Shown here: piece after piece, positions 9,410 through 17,835 of the stretch
Layout of the letters: each line of letters starts with the position of its first letter
Numbering within the stretch: the first letter of the stretch is position 1
Assembly: GCF_026391055.1 (NCBI RefSeq)
Contig: NZ_JAPLET010000009.1
Coordinates: 62,001 to 126,000, forward strand
DNA: 64,000 nucleotides
Reading direction: 5' to 3'
From: Spirosoma sp.
GTDB taxonomy: Bacteria > Bacteroidota > Bacteroidia > Cytophagales > Spirosomataceae
Notes under the pieces: model-generated
The model's input: the letters and a program-made list of their open reading frames with translations, nothing else
Database searches by the model: none
What the model was told of the DNA's origin: nothing
Translations under genes and position numbers: made by a program

Positions 9410-9452
9410 GCTTTACTAAGCCGGAATCATTTTTTACTTAGAACATACTAGA

Positions 9453-10211
9453 ATGAAGTCAACAATTGAGCACGTAGATACCCTACACGTGTGCATCTTT
9501 GACACCCGACAGGCGATGGGCGTTGCTGCGGGGAAAGACGTAGCGGCTAAAATAAAGGGGCTACTTACGGAAAAGGAAAGTCTACGCATCGTGTTTGCGG
9601 CAGCCCCTTCCCAGAATGAAATGCTGGATTTTCTGGCCAGTGCCGAGGGTATCGACTGGTCCCGAATTGACGTATTTCATATGGATGAATACGTAGGGTT
9701 GCCCGCAGATGCCACCGAACGATTTGCCTATTTTCTGAACACGAAATTATTTGCAAAAGTCTCGCCCCGTACGGTCAACTTAATCGACGATTCGGAGGGA
9801 GCGGATGCCGCCTGCCAACGTTACAAACAATTGCTTGAGCAGGGTCCTATCGACATCGTTTGTTTAGGCATTGGCGAGAATGGCCACCTGGCGTTCAATG
9901 ACCCCCCTGTGGCTGATTTTAATGACCCGGAAATCATTAAGCGCGTACAACTTGATGACATTTGTCGGCAGCAACAAGTGAATGACGGTTGTTTTGCTAC
10001 GTTCGACGACGTTCCGGAAGAAGCCCTGACGTTAACAATTCCTACGTTGCTTTCCGGCGATCATCTCTTTTGCGTGGTTCCCGGCAAGACGAAGCATCAG
10101 GCAGTACAAGCGATGTTGAACGGGCCCATTACAACAGCTTGCCCGGCCTCTATCCTGCGCCAGCACCCGGATTGTACGTTGTATGTAGATACGGATTCTT
10201 ACGGGCAATAA
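9453..10211 (+). CDS. nagB: Glucosamine-6-phosphate deaminase (NagB family)
   Basis: Converts glucosamine-6-phosphate to fructose-6-phosphate and ammonia, completing the route opened by NagA. The 252-residue protein is slightly shorter than E. coli NagB. It keeps the FHMDEYVGLP block (D78, E79) and the GIGENGHLAFNDP block (E142, N143, H145, D150). Compared with the E. coli GVGNDGHIAFNEP motif, the aspartate beside the catalytic histidine is Asn and the following Glu is Asp. As I recall, Bacillus NagB also has Asn at the first position, so activity is likely. The related sugar-phosphate isomerase-like 6-phosphogluconolactonases are the main alternative, but the nagA/GH20 context favours deaminase. 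Confidence 0.88.
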   Translation: MKSTIEHVDTLHVCIFDTRQAMGVAAGKDVAAKIKGLLTEKESLRIVFAAAPSQNEMLDFLASAEGIDWSRIDVFHMDEYVGLPADATERFAYFLNTKLFAKVSPRTVNLIDDSEGADAACQRYKQLLEQGPIDIVCLGIGENGHLAFNDPPVADFNDPEIIKRVQLDDICRQQQVNDGCFATFDDVPEEALTLTIPTLLSGDHLFCVVPGKTKHQAVQAMLNGPITTACPASILRQHPDCTLYVDTDSYGQ

Positions 10212-10216
10212 AAGTT

Positions 10217-10246
10217 TTTACCCACGGGCTTCAGCTCGTGGGTAAA
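10217..10246. repeat. REP-like intergenic hairpin
   Basis: Arms TTTACCCACG (10217-10226) and CGTGGGTAAA (10237-10246) are exact complements, and the inner GGC/GCT bases can also pair around a TTCA loop, giving a nearly continuous 13-bp stem. It lies in the 82-bp gap between nagB and the transporter gene. Short hairpins with CCCACG...CGTGGG stems resemble REP elements dispersed by REP-associated transposases. A role in intra-operon mRNA stability is also possible. Confidence 0.5.
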
Positions 10247-10293
10247 CTCAATTCAAACATTGAACTAACGGGTTGCCGTTCTGGCATCGACAT

Positions 10294-11610
10294 ATGGTTA
10301 CAACAAACACACTGGACAATACCCCTGGCGTAAGGCAAAGCACAATTGGCCCCATCCTGATTATTGGTGTCATGTTTTTTGTGTTTGGCTTTGTTACCTG
10401 GATCAACTCGATTCTGATCCCCTACTTTAAAATAGCGTGTGAACTAACTCATTTTCAGTCATATCTAGTTGCGTTTGCGTTCTATATTTCCTACTTGGTT
10501 ATGTCGATGCCTGCGTCGATACTGTTGAAAAGAGTGGGATTTAAACGAGGGATGATGGTTGGTTTTTTCATTATGTCACTTGGCGCATTGCTCTTTGTTC
10601 CGGCGGCTTATACCCGAACGTACAGTCTGTTTCTAATGGGGTTGTTTACCATTGGCACCGGCCTGGCGGTTCTGCAGACGGCGTCGAATCCTTACGTGAC
10701 CATTTTGGGGCCGATTGAAAGGGCAGCCCAGCGTATCAGCATCATGGGTATTTGCAATAAAACAGCGGGTATTGTTGCACCCCTGCTGTTTGCTGCCGTG
10801 ATTCTGAGAGCCTCCGATGCTGAATTATTTAAGCAACTGCCGCTCATGGCACCCGGCGATCGAAGCGTAGCTTTGGACGAATTGATTCGGCGGGTTATGG
10901 TACCATATGCCTGCGTAAGTGTCGTATTGTTTGGGTTGGGTTTATTCATCCGATTTTCTTCCCTGCCCGAGATTGACACTGAACAGGAGAACGAGGAAAT
11001 TTTTTCCGCTAATTCGGGCAAAACAAGTGTGTTGCAATTTCCTCATCTGGTGCTGGGTGCGCTGGCGATATTTTTTCACGTCGGTTCTCAGGTTATCGCG
11101 ATTGACACCGTCATTGGCTATGCCAGTTCGATGGGTGTTTCACTACTGGAAGCCAAAGGATTTCCGTCCTACATTCTGTTTGCTACCATCTGCGGGTATG
11201 TGATTGGTATAGTCACCATTCCCCGCTTCATTCAACAGGTCAACGCACTACGTATCTGCACGTTACTGGGCGTATTGTTCAGTCTGGGAATTCTATTTGC
11301 ACCGGGCAGCCTCACGTTGTTCAACCATTCCATGAACTTATCCTTTTGGTTTCTGGTGAGTTTAGGACTACCCAATTCGCTGGTGTGGGCGGGCATCTGG
11401 CCGCTGGCGCTGGCCCGGCTGGGCCGATTTACCAAAGCGGGGGGGTCCCTGATGATTATGGGGCTCTGCGGCAACGCAATTATGCCACTGGTATATGGGT
11501 ATTTCGCTGACAGTTTTTCGCTCCGGCAAGCCTACTGGGTTCTTCTGCCCTGTTACCTCTACCTGCTCTTTTACGCAGTCTATGGCCACAAACTGAAAAG
11601 CTGGCGCTAA
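10294..11610 (+). CDS. FucP/NagP-type sugar MFS transporter
   Basis: Proton-coupled inner-membrane sugar importer of 438 residues with about twelve membrane segments. The N-terminal GPILIIGVMFFVFGFVTWIN (with NSILIPYFK next) and the TASNPYVTILGP block are characteristic of the fucose/glucose-galactose/N-acetylglucosamine permease family. ATG 10294 is chosen; the frame is open back to a TTG at 10273 but without family similarity. Lying between nagB and the GH20 gene, it most likely brings GlcNAc released in the periplasm into the cytoplasm. A GlcNAc kinase would then be needed before NagA and is not seen in this window. Confidence 0.88.
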   Translation: MVTTNTLDNTPGVRQSTIGPILIIGVMFFVFGFVTWINSILIPYFKIACELTHFQSYLVAFAFYISYLVMSMPASILLKRVGFKRGMMVGFFIMSLGALLFVPAAYTRTYSLFLMGLFTIGTGLAVLQTASNPYVTILGPIERAAQRISIMGICNKTAGIVAPLLFAAVILRASDAELFKQLPLMAPGDRSVALDELIRRVMVPYACVSVVLFGLGLFIRFSSLPEIDTEQENEEIFSANSGKTSVLQFPHLVLGALAIFFHVGSQVIAIDTVIGYASSMGVSLLEAKGFPSYILFATICGYVIGIVTIPRFIQQVNALRICTLLGVLFSLGILFAPGSLTLFNHSMNLSFWFLVSLGLPNSLVWAGIWPLALARLGRFTKAGGSLMIMGLCGNAIMPLVYGYFADSFSLRQAYWVLLPCYLYLLFYAVYGHKLKSWR

Positions 11611-11630
11611 GCACTCCGGCAAAACGAAAC

Positions 11631-13220
11631 ATGAGAAAATTCCTAGTCGTCTGGCTGTTGATGTGGCTGGTTATCAAGCCGGTCTTTAGTCAGCAGATGA
11701 GCCAGTCTGTCCAAAAACTGCCCGTAAAAGGCTTTCACCTCGACTTACGTATTCAGGTGATGACCATGCCTGCGCTGAAAGAACTGGCGCAGAAATTACA
11801 GAAATATGGCATCAATACGCTGATCATGGAATGGGAAGCTACCTATCCGTTCGAAAAACACCCCATGATTCCCAACCGGTATGCCTACAGCCGGTCGGAG
11901 ATAACGTCTTTTATTAATTATTGCAATAGCCTGAGCATTGACGTCATTCCCCTTCAACAGAGTTTCGGGCATGTCGAATACATTTTGCGAAATCCTAGAT
12001 ACACAGGGTTACGGGAAGATCAAAAGGATTTTTCGCAGGTGTGTCCCGTCGAAAGTGCGTCGAATAAAGCCTTATTTACGGAGCTGTTCACCGATTTAGT
12101 GTCCACCCATAACTCGCCTTATTTTCATATAGGTGGTGACGAAACGTATCTACTTGGTCACTGCCATAAATGCCAGGCAAAAGTCGCTAAAGAAGGTAAA
12201 TCCAAGTTATTCGTCGATCATATCAAGATGCTGTGCGACATTGTGACCAGTCTGGGCAAACGCCCGGTTTTGTGGGCCGATATCGCTCTTAAACATCCCG
12301 AAGCACTCTCGCTCCTACCGAAGGAAACCATTCTGGTCGACTGGAATTACGGCTGGGCGTTAAATCGGTTTGGTGATCCTAAAAAGCTGGTCGAAACAGG
12401 CTTCGAGATCTGGGGAGCACCCGCGTTGCGTAGTGGCCCCGACAACTACTTTGTGACGCAGTGGGAAAAGCATTTTAAGAACATCCGGGACTTTATCCCG
12501 ATGACGAAACAGTTAGGCTACAAAGGCCTAGTAATGACCTCTTGGTCAACGTCGGGTTTGTACTCGCCCGTCTTTGAATCTGGCTCCGACATTGTTGACC
12601 TCTATGCCATCCGGCACGTGTATCCCCTATCAGGTTTTAACATGCTCCTGGCGGCTTATGGCGAAAGCATAAAAACAGCGCAACCACTGAATGTTCAGCA
12701 ATTTGTCCAGACGTATACCAGCAATACGTATGGATTTTCGAAGGACCAAGCTACTAAGTTCTGGCAAGCGTTGATAGTCGCCCCCTATGAAGTAAAACAG
12801 GGACAGGTAGCCTCTCTAAAGCCAATGACCATCCAGACGTTGCTGGACAGCACGCAATTGGCCGCCAAAATACTGTATGCGTTAGCACCTTCCAAAAACA
12901 AGGAAGAGTTTGATCAGTATCGGCTGATGACCGACATTCGGCTGGAGTATCTGACCTACCAGTTAATTGAAAGTGAGGTGAACGACGAGCGTTTTACGAC
13001 AGCGCAAATCCCAGCTATACTAACCCGGCTAAAAACCCTAATGGCCGATTCAGAGAAAATAAGCAGTCGATTCACAACGCTGAACAAGGCGTATTACCAC
13101 CCGGCCGAACTTAATCAGGAAACCTACTGGCGAACTATCAAACCGCGCCTTCTCTATGAACGTCTGGCGAAAACGAAGAGCCTGACGCTAACCGTTCTCC
13201 CAAGAAACAATGGCAAATAG
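11631..13220 (+). CDS. Exported glycoside hydrolase family 20 beta-N-acetylhexosaminidase
   Basis: Releases terminal beta-linked GlcNAc or GalNAc from oligosaccharides by substrate-assisted catalysis. The protein has 529 residues with a signal peptide (KFLVVWLLMWLVIKPVFSQ). The GH20 barrel begins at KGFHLDLR; the catalytic Asp-Glu pair is D170-E171 in YFHIGGDETYLLG. QQSFGHVEYILR and VLWADIALKHP are other barrel segments. It lacks the long N-terminal GH20b domain of many bacterial hexosaminidases, so it is a compact version. Its stop overlaps the next gene's start by 11 bp, indicating translational coupling. The context suggests it acts in the periplasm on material brought in by SusC/SusD. Confidence 0.87.
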   Translation: MRKFLVVWLLMWLVIKPVFSQQMSQSVQKLPVKGFHLDLRIQVMTMPALKELAQKLQKYGINTLIMEWEATYPFEKHPMIPNRYAYSRSEITSFINYCNSLSIDVIPLQQSFGHVEYILRNPRYTGLREDQKDFSQVCPVESASNKALFTELFTDLVSTHNSPYFHIGGDETYLLGHCHKCQAKVAKEGKSKLFVDHIKMLCDIVTSLGKRPVLWADIALKHPEALSLLPKETILVDWNYGWALNRFGDPKKLVETGFEIWGAPALRSGPDNYFVTQWEKHFKNIRDFIPMTKQLGYKGLVMTSWSTSGLYSPVFESGSDIVDLYAIRHVYPLSGFNMLLAAYGESIKTAQPLNVQQFVQTYTSNTYGFSKDQATKFWQALIVAPYEVKQGQVASLKPMTIQTLLDSTQLAAKILYALAPSKNKEEFDQYRLMTDIRLEYLTYQLIESEVNDERFTTAQIPAILTRLKTLMADSEKISSRFTTLNKAYYHPAELNQETYWRTIKPRLLYERLAKTKSLTLTVLPRNNGK

Positions 13221-14424
13221 CTTCACTTCCCGCCGTCACTTTGTTACGACAAGCATGACGGCTCTGGCCGGATTAGCGGTTGTCGGCTCATCAGCCTGGG
13301 CCAAACCAGTGGCCAAAGCTGATGTCATCCGGTTGGGTATGATCGGAACCGGAGCCAGAGGGGCTGGGCTGGCAACGCTCATTCAGAAAATGCCAGGCAT
13401 CGAACTGGTGGCCTGCTGCGATAACATTCCCGAACACCTGCAAAAAGGCATGAGTCTGGCCAAGAAAGGGGCTAAAGCGTATACTGATTACCGCAAGCTA
13501 CTCGACGACAAAAGCATTGATGCCGTCATCATTGCCACTCCGCTTTATTTGCATTATCCGATGGCCGTAGCTGCCCTGCAAGCGGGAAAGCACGTTTACC
13601 TGGAGAAATCGATGACGTATGACATTCCGCAGGCGATTGATCTGGTGAAGAAAGTACGTGAATCTAACCTTATTTTTCAGGTCGGTTATCAATACCGCTA
13701 TTATGGCCTGTATCATCGGGTAAAGGAAGTGATTGACCAGAACTGGCTGGGCAAAATCACCCATTTCGAGTGTCAGTATAACCGCAACTCCAACTGGCGT
13801 TTTCCGGTAAGCGATCCCAAGCTGGAACGGGCCATTAACTGGCGCATGCACCGGGAGTATTGCGGTGGGCCTTTGTCGGAACTGTGTGCGCATGAGATCG
13901 ATGTCGTTAATTTTATGCTCAATGCTCACCCCACGAAAGTTGTCGGGTTGGGCGGCATCAATTACTGGAAAGACGGGCGTGATACATTCGACAATATCCG
14001 GACGGTTTACGATTATCCGAATGGGGTGAAGGCCAGCGTAACGTCGGTGCTCTCCAACGCCTACAACGGCTATAGTATTCGAATTCTGGGTGACAAAGCC
14101 ACCGTTGAGATCCTGCGCGATAAAGCCTTCATTTACGCCGAATCGACCAATAATGCCAAAGGCACTGTAGACGGTGTAACGGGAGCAACGCTGGCCGTAA
14201 CCACGCAGGGAAAGGGTGTTGAACTAAAATTTGGCGAGCCGGGCGAAGAAAAACTGGAACCCACAACCTACGCGTTACAGGACTTTTTTAGCTGTATCAA
14301 AACGAAAAAGCAGCCCATCTCCAATGTCGAAACGGGCCGGGATGGCTCCATTTCTATTCACATGGGCAATGCCGCTGCGGATACCGAAACGGTTCAGTTC
14401 TGGAAGCCGGAATACGCTGCATAA
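13210..14424 (+). CDS. Second Tat-exported Gfo/Idh/MocA family oxidoreductase
   Basis: Predicted NAD(P)-dependent oxidoreductase of 404 residues with a twin-arginine signal (SRRHFVTTSMTALAG). The Rossmann motif is RLGMIGTGARGAG, followed by VIIATPLYLHYP and GKHVYLEKSM. The centre has INWRMHREYCGGPLSELCAH, which differs from the WHWFWHWG motif of the first copy at 692-2041, so the two probably act on different substrates. The gene begins inside the last codons of the GH20 gene and lies 21 bp before the Nramp-like gene. Exported members of this family usually work with a tightly bound cofactor (established for GFOR-type enzymes; inference here). Confidence 0.85.
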   Translation: MANSFTSRRHFVTTSMTALAGLAVVGSSAWAKPVAKADVIRLGMIGTGARGAGLATLIQKMPGIELVACCDNIPEHLQKGMSLAKKGAKAYTDYRKLLDDKSIDAVIIATPLYLHYPMAVAALQAGKHVYLEKSMTYDIPQAIDLVKKVRESNLIFQVGYQYRYYGLYHRVKEVIDQNWLGKITHFECQYNRNSNWRFPVSDPKLERAINWRMHREYCGGPLSELCAHEIDVVNFMLNAHPTKVVGLGGINYWKDGRDTFDNIRTVYDYPNGVKASVTSVLSNAYNGYSIRILGDKATVEILRDKAFIYAESTNNAKGTVDGVTGATLAVTTQGKGVELKFGEPGEEKLEPTTYALQDFFSCIKTKKQPISNVETGRDGSISIHMGNAAADTETVQFWKPEYAA

Positions 14425-14445
14425 ACCCTTTTCAGTCAACAGCAC

Positions 14446-15708
14446 ATGGCGATACAACCCGTAAACGACCCGATGGAGTCCCGGCCATCTACCGACCGAA
14501 ATTCAGGCAATACCCTGCTGAAATGGCTGGCATCTTTGGGTCCCGGCATCATTACAGCGGCCCTGGTTTTTGGTCCCAGCAAGATTACGATTACCTCCAA
14601 AATGGGTGCCGAATATGGGTACTCACTGCTCTGGATTGTTGTGGTGGCTATCTTCTTTATGGCCGTTTTTACAGCGATGGCCGCTCGGATTGGTCTGGCA
14701 ACTCAGCAGTCTTTTCTGAGTACGATTCGGGAACGATGGGGAAAAGCCGCGTCTATCGGGTTAGGGATTGGCGTATTTCTGGTCACTACATCCTTTCAGG
14801 CAGGCAATTCCATTGGCGTGGGTATCGCGCTGGCCGAAGCAACGCAAACATCGCCAAAGCCCTGGATTATTCTGTTCAACGTCATTGCTATTGGTTTGCT
14901 CTTTTTCCGGACCTTCTATAAAGTGCTGGAAAAGCTCATGATAACTCTAATTAGCCTGATGCTATTTGCCTTCGTAATTACACTCTTTCTGGCCAAACCC
15001 GACTTCACTAAGGTCGCTATGGGTTTTGTTCCATCGCTTCCAGTTGGCTCGCGGGGGCTTACCATTGCTTTCGTTGCGTCTACGTTTTCCATCGTTGGGG
15101 CGTTGTATCAGTCATATCTGGTGCAGGAACGCCGTCGGGTCAATCCGGGATTGGTACAGTATCACAATGCCAGCCGCACCGGCATTGTGATACTGGGGAT
15201 TTTGAGCGCCATTGTCATGATTTGTGGAGCCGCTATTCTACACCCACAGGGTATCAAAGTTGTAAGCGCAACCGACATGGCGAAAGCGCTAGAGCCCCTT
15301 TTTGGCCATATGTCCTCCAGCTTATTTCTGGCCGGCTTATTTGGTGCTTCGTTCTCGGCACTGATCGGTAATTCTACCTTAGGCGGAACGCTGCTGGGCG
15401 ATGCACTGGGTTACGGAAGCCAGCTAAACACCAAAGCCGTTCGTGGACTGATTGCGCTGATTATGGTCATTGGTGCAGCTATTGCCTTATCGTTTGGCAA
15501 GTTACCCTTGGAGTTAATCATTCTAGCTCAAAGTGTTACGATTCTCATCGTCCCCTTCATCGGCCTGGCCATGTACGTACTTGCCAATGATACTCAGATT
15601 ATGGGCCAGTATCGTAATACTATTTCGGCTAAAGTCGTGGGCGGATTAGGGCTGTTGCTAATTATCGGCCTAGCCATCAGCAATGTCAATGAATTATTCT
15701 TCAAATAA
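14446..15708 (+). CDS. Nramp-related transporter lacking the canonical metal-binding motif
   Basis: Inner-membrane protein of 420 residues with about eleven hydrophobic segments and the Nramp start SLGPGIITAALVFGPSKIT. Canonical Nramp metal transporters carry DPGN in segment 1; here the aligned residues 43-46 are GPSK. The segment-6 MPHN motif is likewise absent (IVGALYQSYLVQE). The fold therefore looks like Nramp while the divalent-metal site does not. The QERRRVNPG loop after segment 6 keeps family character. The gene sits 21 bp from its neighbours on each side in a sugar operon. It may import an organic or sugar-derived substrate, or use a divergent Mg/Mn site (inference). Confidence 0.75.
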   Translation: MAIQPVNDPMESRPSTDRNSGNTLLKWLASLGPGIITAALVFGPSKITITSKMGAEYGYSLLWIVVVAIFFMAVFTAMAARIGLATQQSFLSTIRERWGKAASIGLGIGVFLVTTSFQAGNSIGVGIALAEATQTSPKPWIILFNVIAIGLLFFRTFYKVLEKLMITLISLMLFAFVITLFLAKPDFTKVAMGFVPSLPVGSRGLTIAFVASTFSIVGALYQSYLVQERRRVNPGLVQYHNASRTGIVILGILSAIVMICGAAILHPQGIKVVSATDMAKALEPLFGHMSSSLFLAGLFGASFSALIGNSTLGGTLLGDALGYGSQLNTKAVRGLIALIMVIGAAIALSFGKLPLELIILAQSVTILIVPFIGLAMYVLANDTQIMGQYRNTISAKVVGGLGLLLIIGLAISNVNELFFK

Positions 15709-15729
15709 AGAAACCAGACTCGCAATCTC

Positions 15730-16746
15730 ATGACTGATTTACACTCGCTTGAACAGGAATTAATCAAGCCATCGGCGGCTTTGATTGCCGATTTGTACGA
15801 ACTCGATGGCGACATCATCATCCTGGGTGTTGGGGGTAAAATGGGGCCGAGTCTGGCACGACTGGCAAAGGCTGCGATTGATCAGGCCGGCATTCAGAAA
15901 CGCGTTATTGGCGTATCCCGCTTTTCGGATAAACAGCTTCAGGGCGAGTTAGAGGCCGATGGTATCGAAACCATCGCGGCAGATTTACTTAATGAAGCAG
16001 ATCTGGCCGCGTTGCCTGACGTCGCGAACGTACTGTATCTGGCCGGAACCAAGTTTGGCACGACGGGCAAAGAAGCCTTTACCTGGGCGATGAACGCCTA
16101 CTTACCGGGCCGTGTTGCCGAGAAGTATACCAACTCGCACATCGTCGCTTTTTCAACGGGTAACGTATACCCATTTACGTCCGTAAATTCTGGTGGTGCA
16201 ACCGAAGATACAGCCCCCGAACCGATTGGCGAATACGGTCAGTCATGTCTTGGACGCGAGCGGGTATTTCAGTATTTCTCGGAGAAAAATAGCACTCCAA
16301 CCCTGATCTATCGCCTGAACTACGCCATTGATTTACGTTACGGTGTATTGCTGGAAATTGCCAAATCAGTTCTCGCCGAGAAACCCATTGATTTAAAAAT
16401 GGGCAATGTAAACGTCATCTGGCAAGGCGACGCCAACGAGATTGCGATTCGGTCGTTACGGCATTGCAGCACGCCCGCTAAGCTCCTGAACGTTACCGGT
16501 CCGGAAACAGTCTCGATCCAATGGGTAGCTGAACAGTTCGGTCGTTTGCTGGACAAAACACCGGTATTCTTCAACGAACCGCAGCCAACGGCCCTATTGA
16601 GCAATGCATCCGAAGCGCACCGACTGTTCGGCTATCCCCGCGTCACACTGCGCCAGATGATGGAGTTGACGGTTGCCTGGCTACAGGGCGGAGGAAAATT
16701 ATTGAGCAAACCAACCCATTTTCAAGAACGAAACGGCAAGTTTTAA
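15730..16746 (+). CDS. NAD-dependent epimerase/dehydratase-like protein without the YxxxK lysine
   Basis: Short-chain dehydrogenase/epimerase-type protein of 338 residues. The nucleotide-binding glycine motif is IIILGVGGKMGPSLARLA. The strand AFSTGNVYPF and the segment GEYGQSCLGRERVF mark the extended SDR fold, but the position of the catalytic lysine in YxxxK is Cys. The usual base pair Tyr/Lys is thus incomplete, so classical epimerase chemistry is doubtful; an altered mechanism or a binding role is possible. It lies between the Nramp-like gene (21 bp) and the aldolase gene (3 bp), indicating a shared pathway. The substrate is not known. Confidence 0.72.
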   Translation: MTDLHSLEQELIKPSAALIADLYELDGDIIILGVGGKMGPSLARLAKAAIDQAGIQKRVIGVSRFSDKQLQGELEADGIETIAADLLNEADLAALPDVANVLYLAGTKFGTTGKEAFTWAMNAYLPGRVAEKYTNSHIVAFSTGNVYPFTSVNSGGATEDTAPEPIGEYGQSCLGRERVFQYFSEKNSTPTLIYRLNYAIDLRYGVLLEIAKSVLAEKPIDLKMGNVNVIWQGDANEIAIRSLRHCSTPAKLLNVTGPETVSIQWVAEQFGRLLDKTPVFFNEPQPTALLSNASEAHRLFGYPRVTLRQMMELTVAWLQGGGKLLSKPTHFQERNGKF

Positions 16747-16749
16747 GCG

Positions 16750-17835
16750 ATGAAATCAACTGCATTACGTCCCGACATTCATTCGTTGTTACACGCTGGC
16801 ACCGTTATTCCGGCTCACCCGCTGGCCCTGAATCAGCATCGCCAGTTAGACGAAGCTCGCCAACGAAATCTGACGCGTTATTACATGGCGAGTGGTGCCG
16901 GTGGCATCGCAGTGGGTGTACATACAACCCAGTTTGCCATCCGCGATCCGAACATCAATCTCTACGCAACCGTCCTTCGGCTTGCAGTTGAAGAAGTAGA
17001 TTCTGCCCAGCTAGATCGTTCATTTATCAAGGTGGCTGGTATTTGCGGCCCTACTCATCAGGCACTTCATGAAGCCAATCTGGCCCTTCAATACGGTTAC
17101 GACCTGGGTTTACTGAGCATGGGTGGCTTGCAGGGCTGGACCGAATCGGCCATTCTGGACCGGGTTCGTGCCGTAGCTGACGTCATTCCAGTTTTCGGAT
17201 TTTACTTACAGCCATCTGTTGGCGGGCAAATCTTTAGTTATGAATTCTGGCAGCAGTTTGCCGAAATAGATAATGTTCAGGCAATTAAAGTGGCGGCCTT
17301 CAACCGCTATCAAACCCTGGATGTTATGCGTGCCGTTTGCCATTCCAGCCGCCGGGAGGAAATTGCACTCTATACGGGCAATGACGATAACATCATCGCC
17401 GACCTGTTAACCACTTATCGCTTTACTATAAATGGACAAGCTGTCGAGAAAAAATTCGTCGGCGGGCTACTCGGTCACTGGGCGGTCTGGACGCAAAAAG
17501 CGGTTGAGTTGCTAGCCGAAATCAAAGCTTGTGTTAGTCAGGGACATGCTGGTTTAGACCAGTTATTAACCCGCAACATTGACGTAACGGATTCAAATGC
17601 GGCTTTTTTCGACCCGGCTCATGCCTTTCACGGGTGCATTCCGGGTATTCACGAAGTGCTTCGTCGGCAGGGGTTGCTGGAAGGGCGGTGGTGTCTTGAC
17701 CCAGCCGAGGAACTATCGCCGGGTCAATTGGAAGAAATTGACCGCATCTATGCTGCATACCCGTACCTAAATGATGACCAGTTTGTTACGGAGTTTTTAC
17801 ATACGCAGCAAGTGCCTGCACTAGGCCTTTCTTAA
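16750..17835 (+). CDS. Dihydrodipicolinate synthase family aldolase/lyase
   Basis: Class I aldolase-type TIM-barrel protein of 361 residues. It has the DapA/NanA family layout: ASGAGGIAVGVHTTQF early, AGICGPTHQALHEA, then VFGFYLQPSVGG and the Schiff-base lysine strand QAIKVAAFNRYQ. It is longer than typical DapA (about 290-300 residues), with extra C-terminal sequence from about residue 290. Housekeeping lysine synthesis is unlikely, since it is three bases after the epimerase-like gene and directly abuts the ApbE gene. A sugar-acid or sialic-acid-like lyase role fits the amino-sugar region but is inference. Confidence 0.75.
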   Translation: MKSTALRPDIHSLLHAGTVIPAHPLALNQHRQLDEARQRNLTRYYMASGAGGIAVGVHTTQFAIRDPNINLYATVLRLAVEEVDSAQLDRSFIKVAGICGPTHQALHEANLALQYGYDLGLLSMGGLQGWTESAILDRVRAVADVIPVFGFYLQPSVGGQIFSYEFWQQFAEIDNVQAIKVAAFNRYQTLDVMRAVCHSSRREEIALYTGNDDNIIADLLTTYRFTINGQAVEKKFVGGLLGHWAVWTQKAVELLAEIKACVSQGHAGLDQLLTRNIDVTDSNAAFFDPAHAFHGCIPGIHEVLRRQGLLEGRWCLDPAEELSPGQLEEIDRIYAAYPYLNDDQFVTEFLHTQQVPALGLS

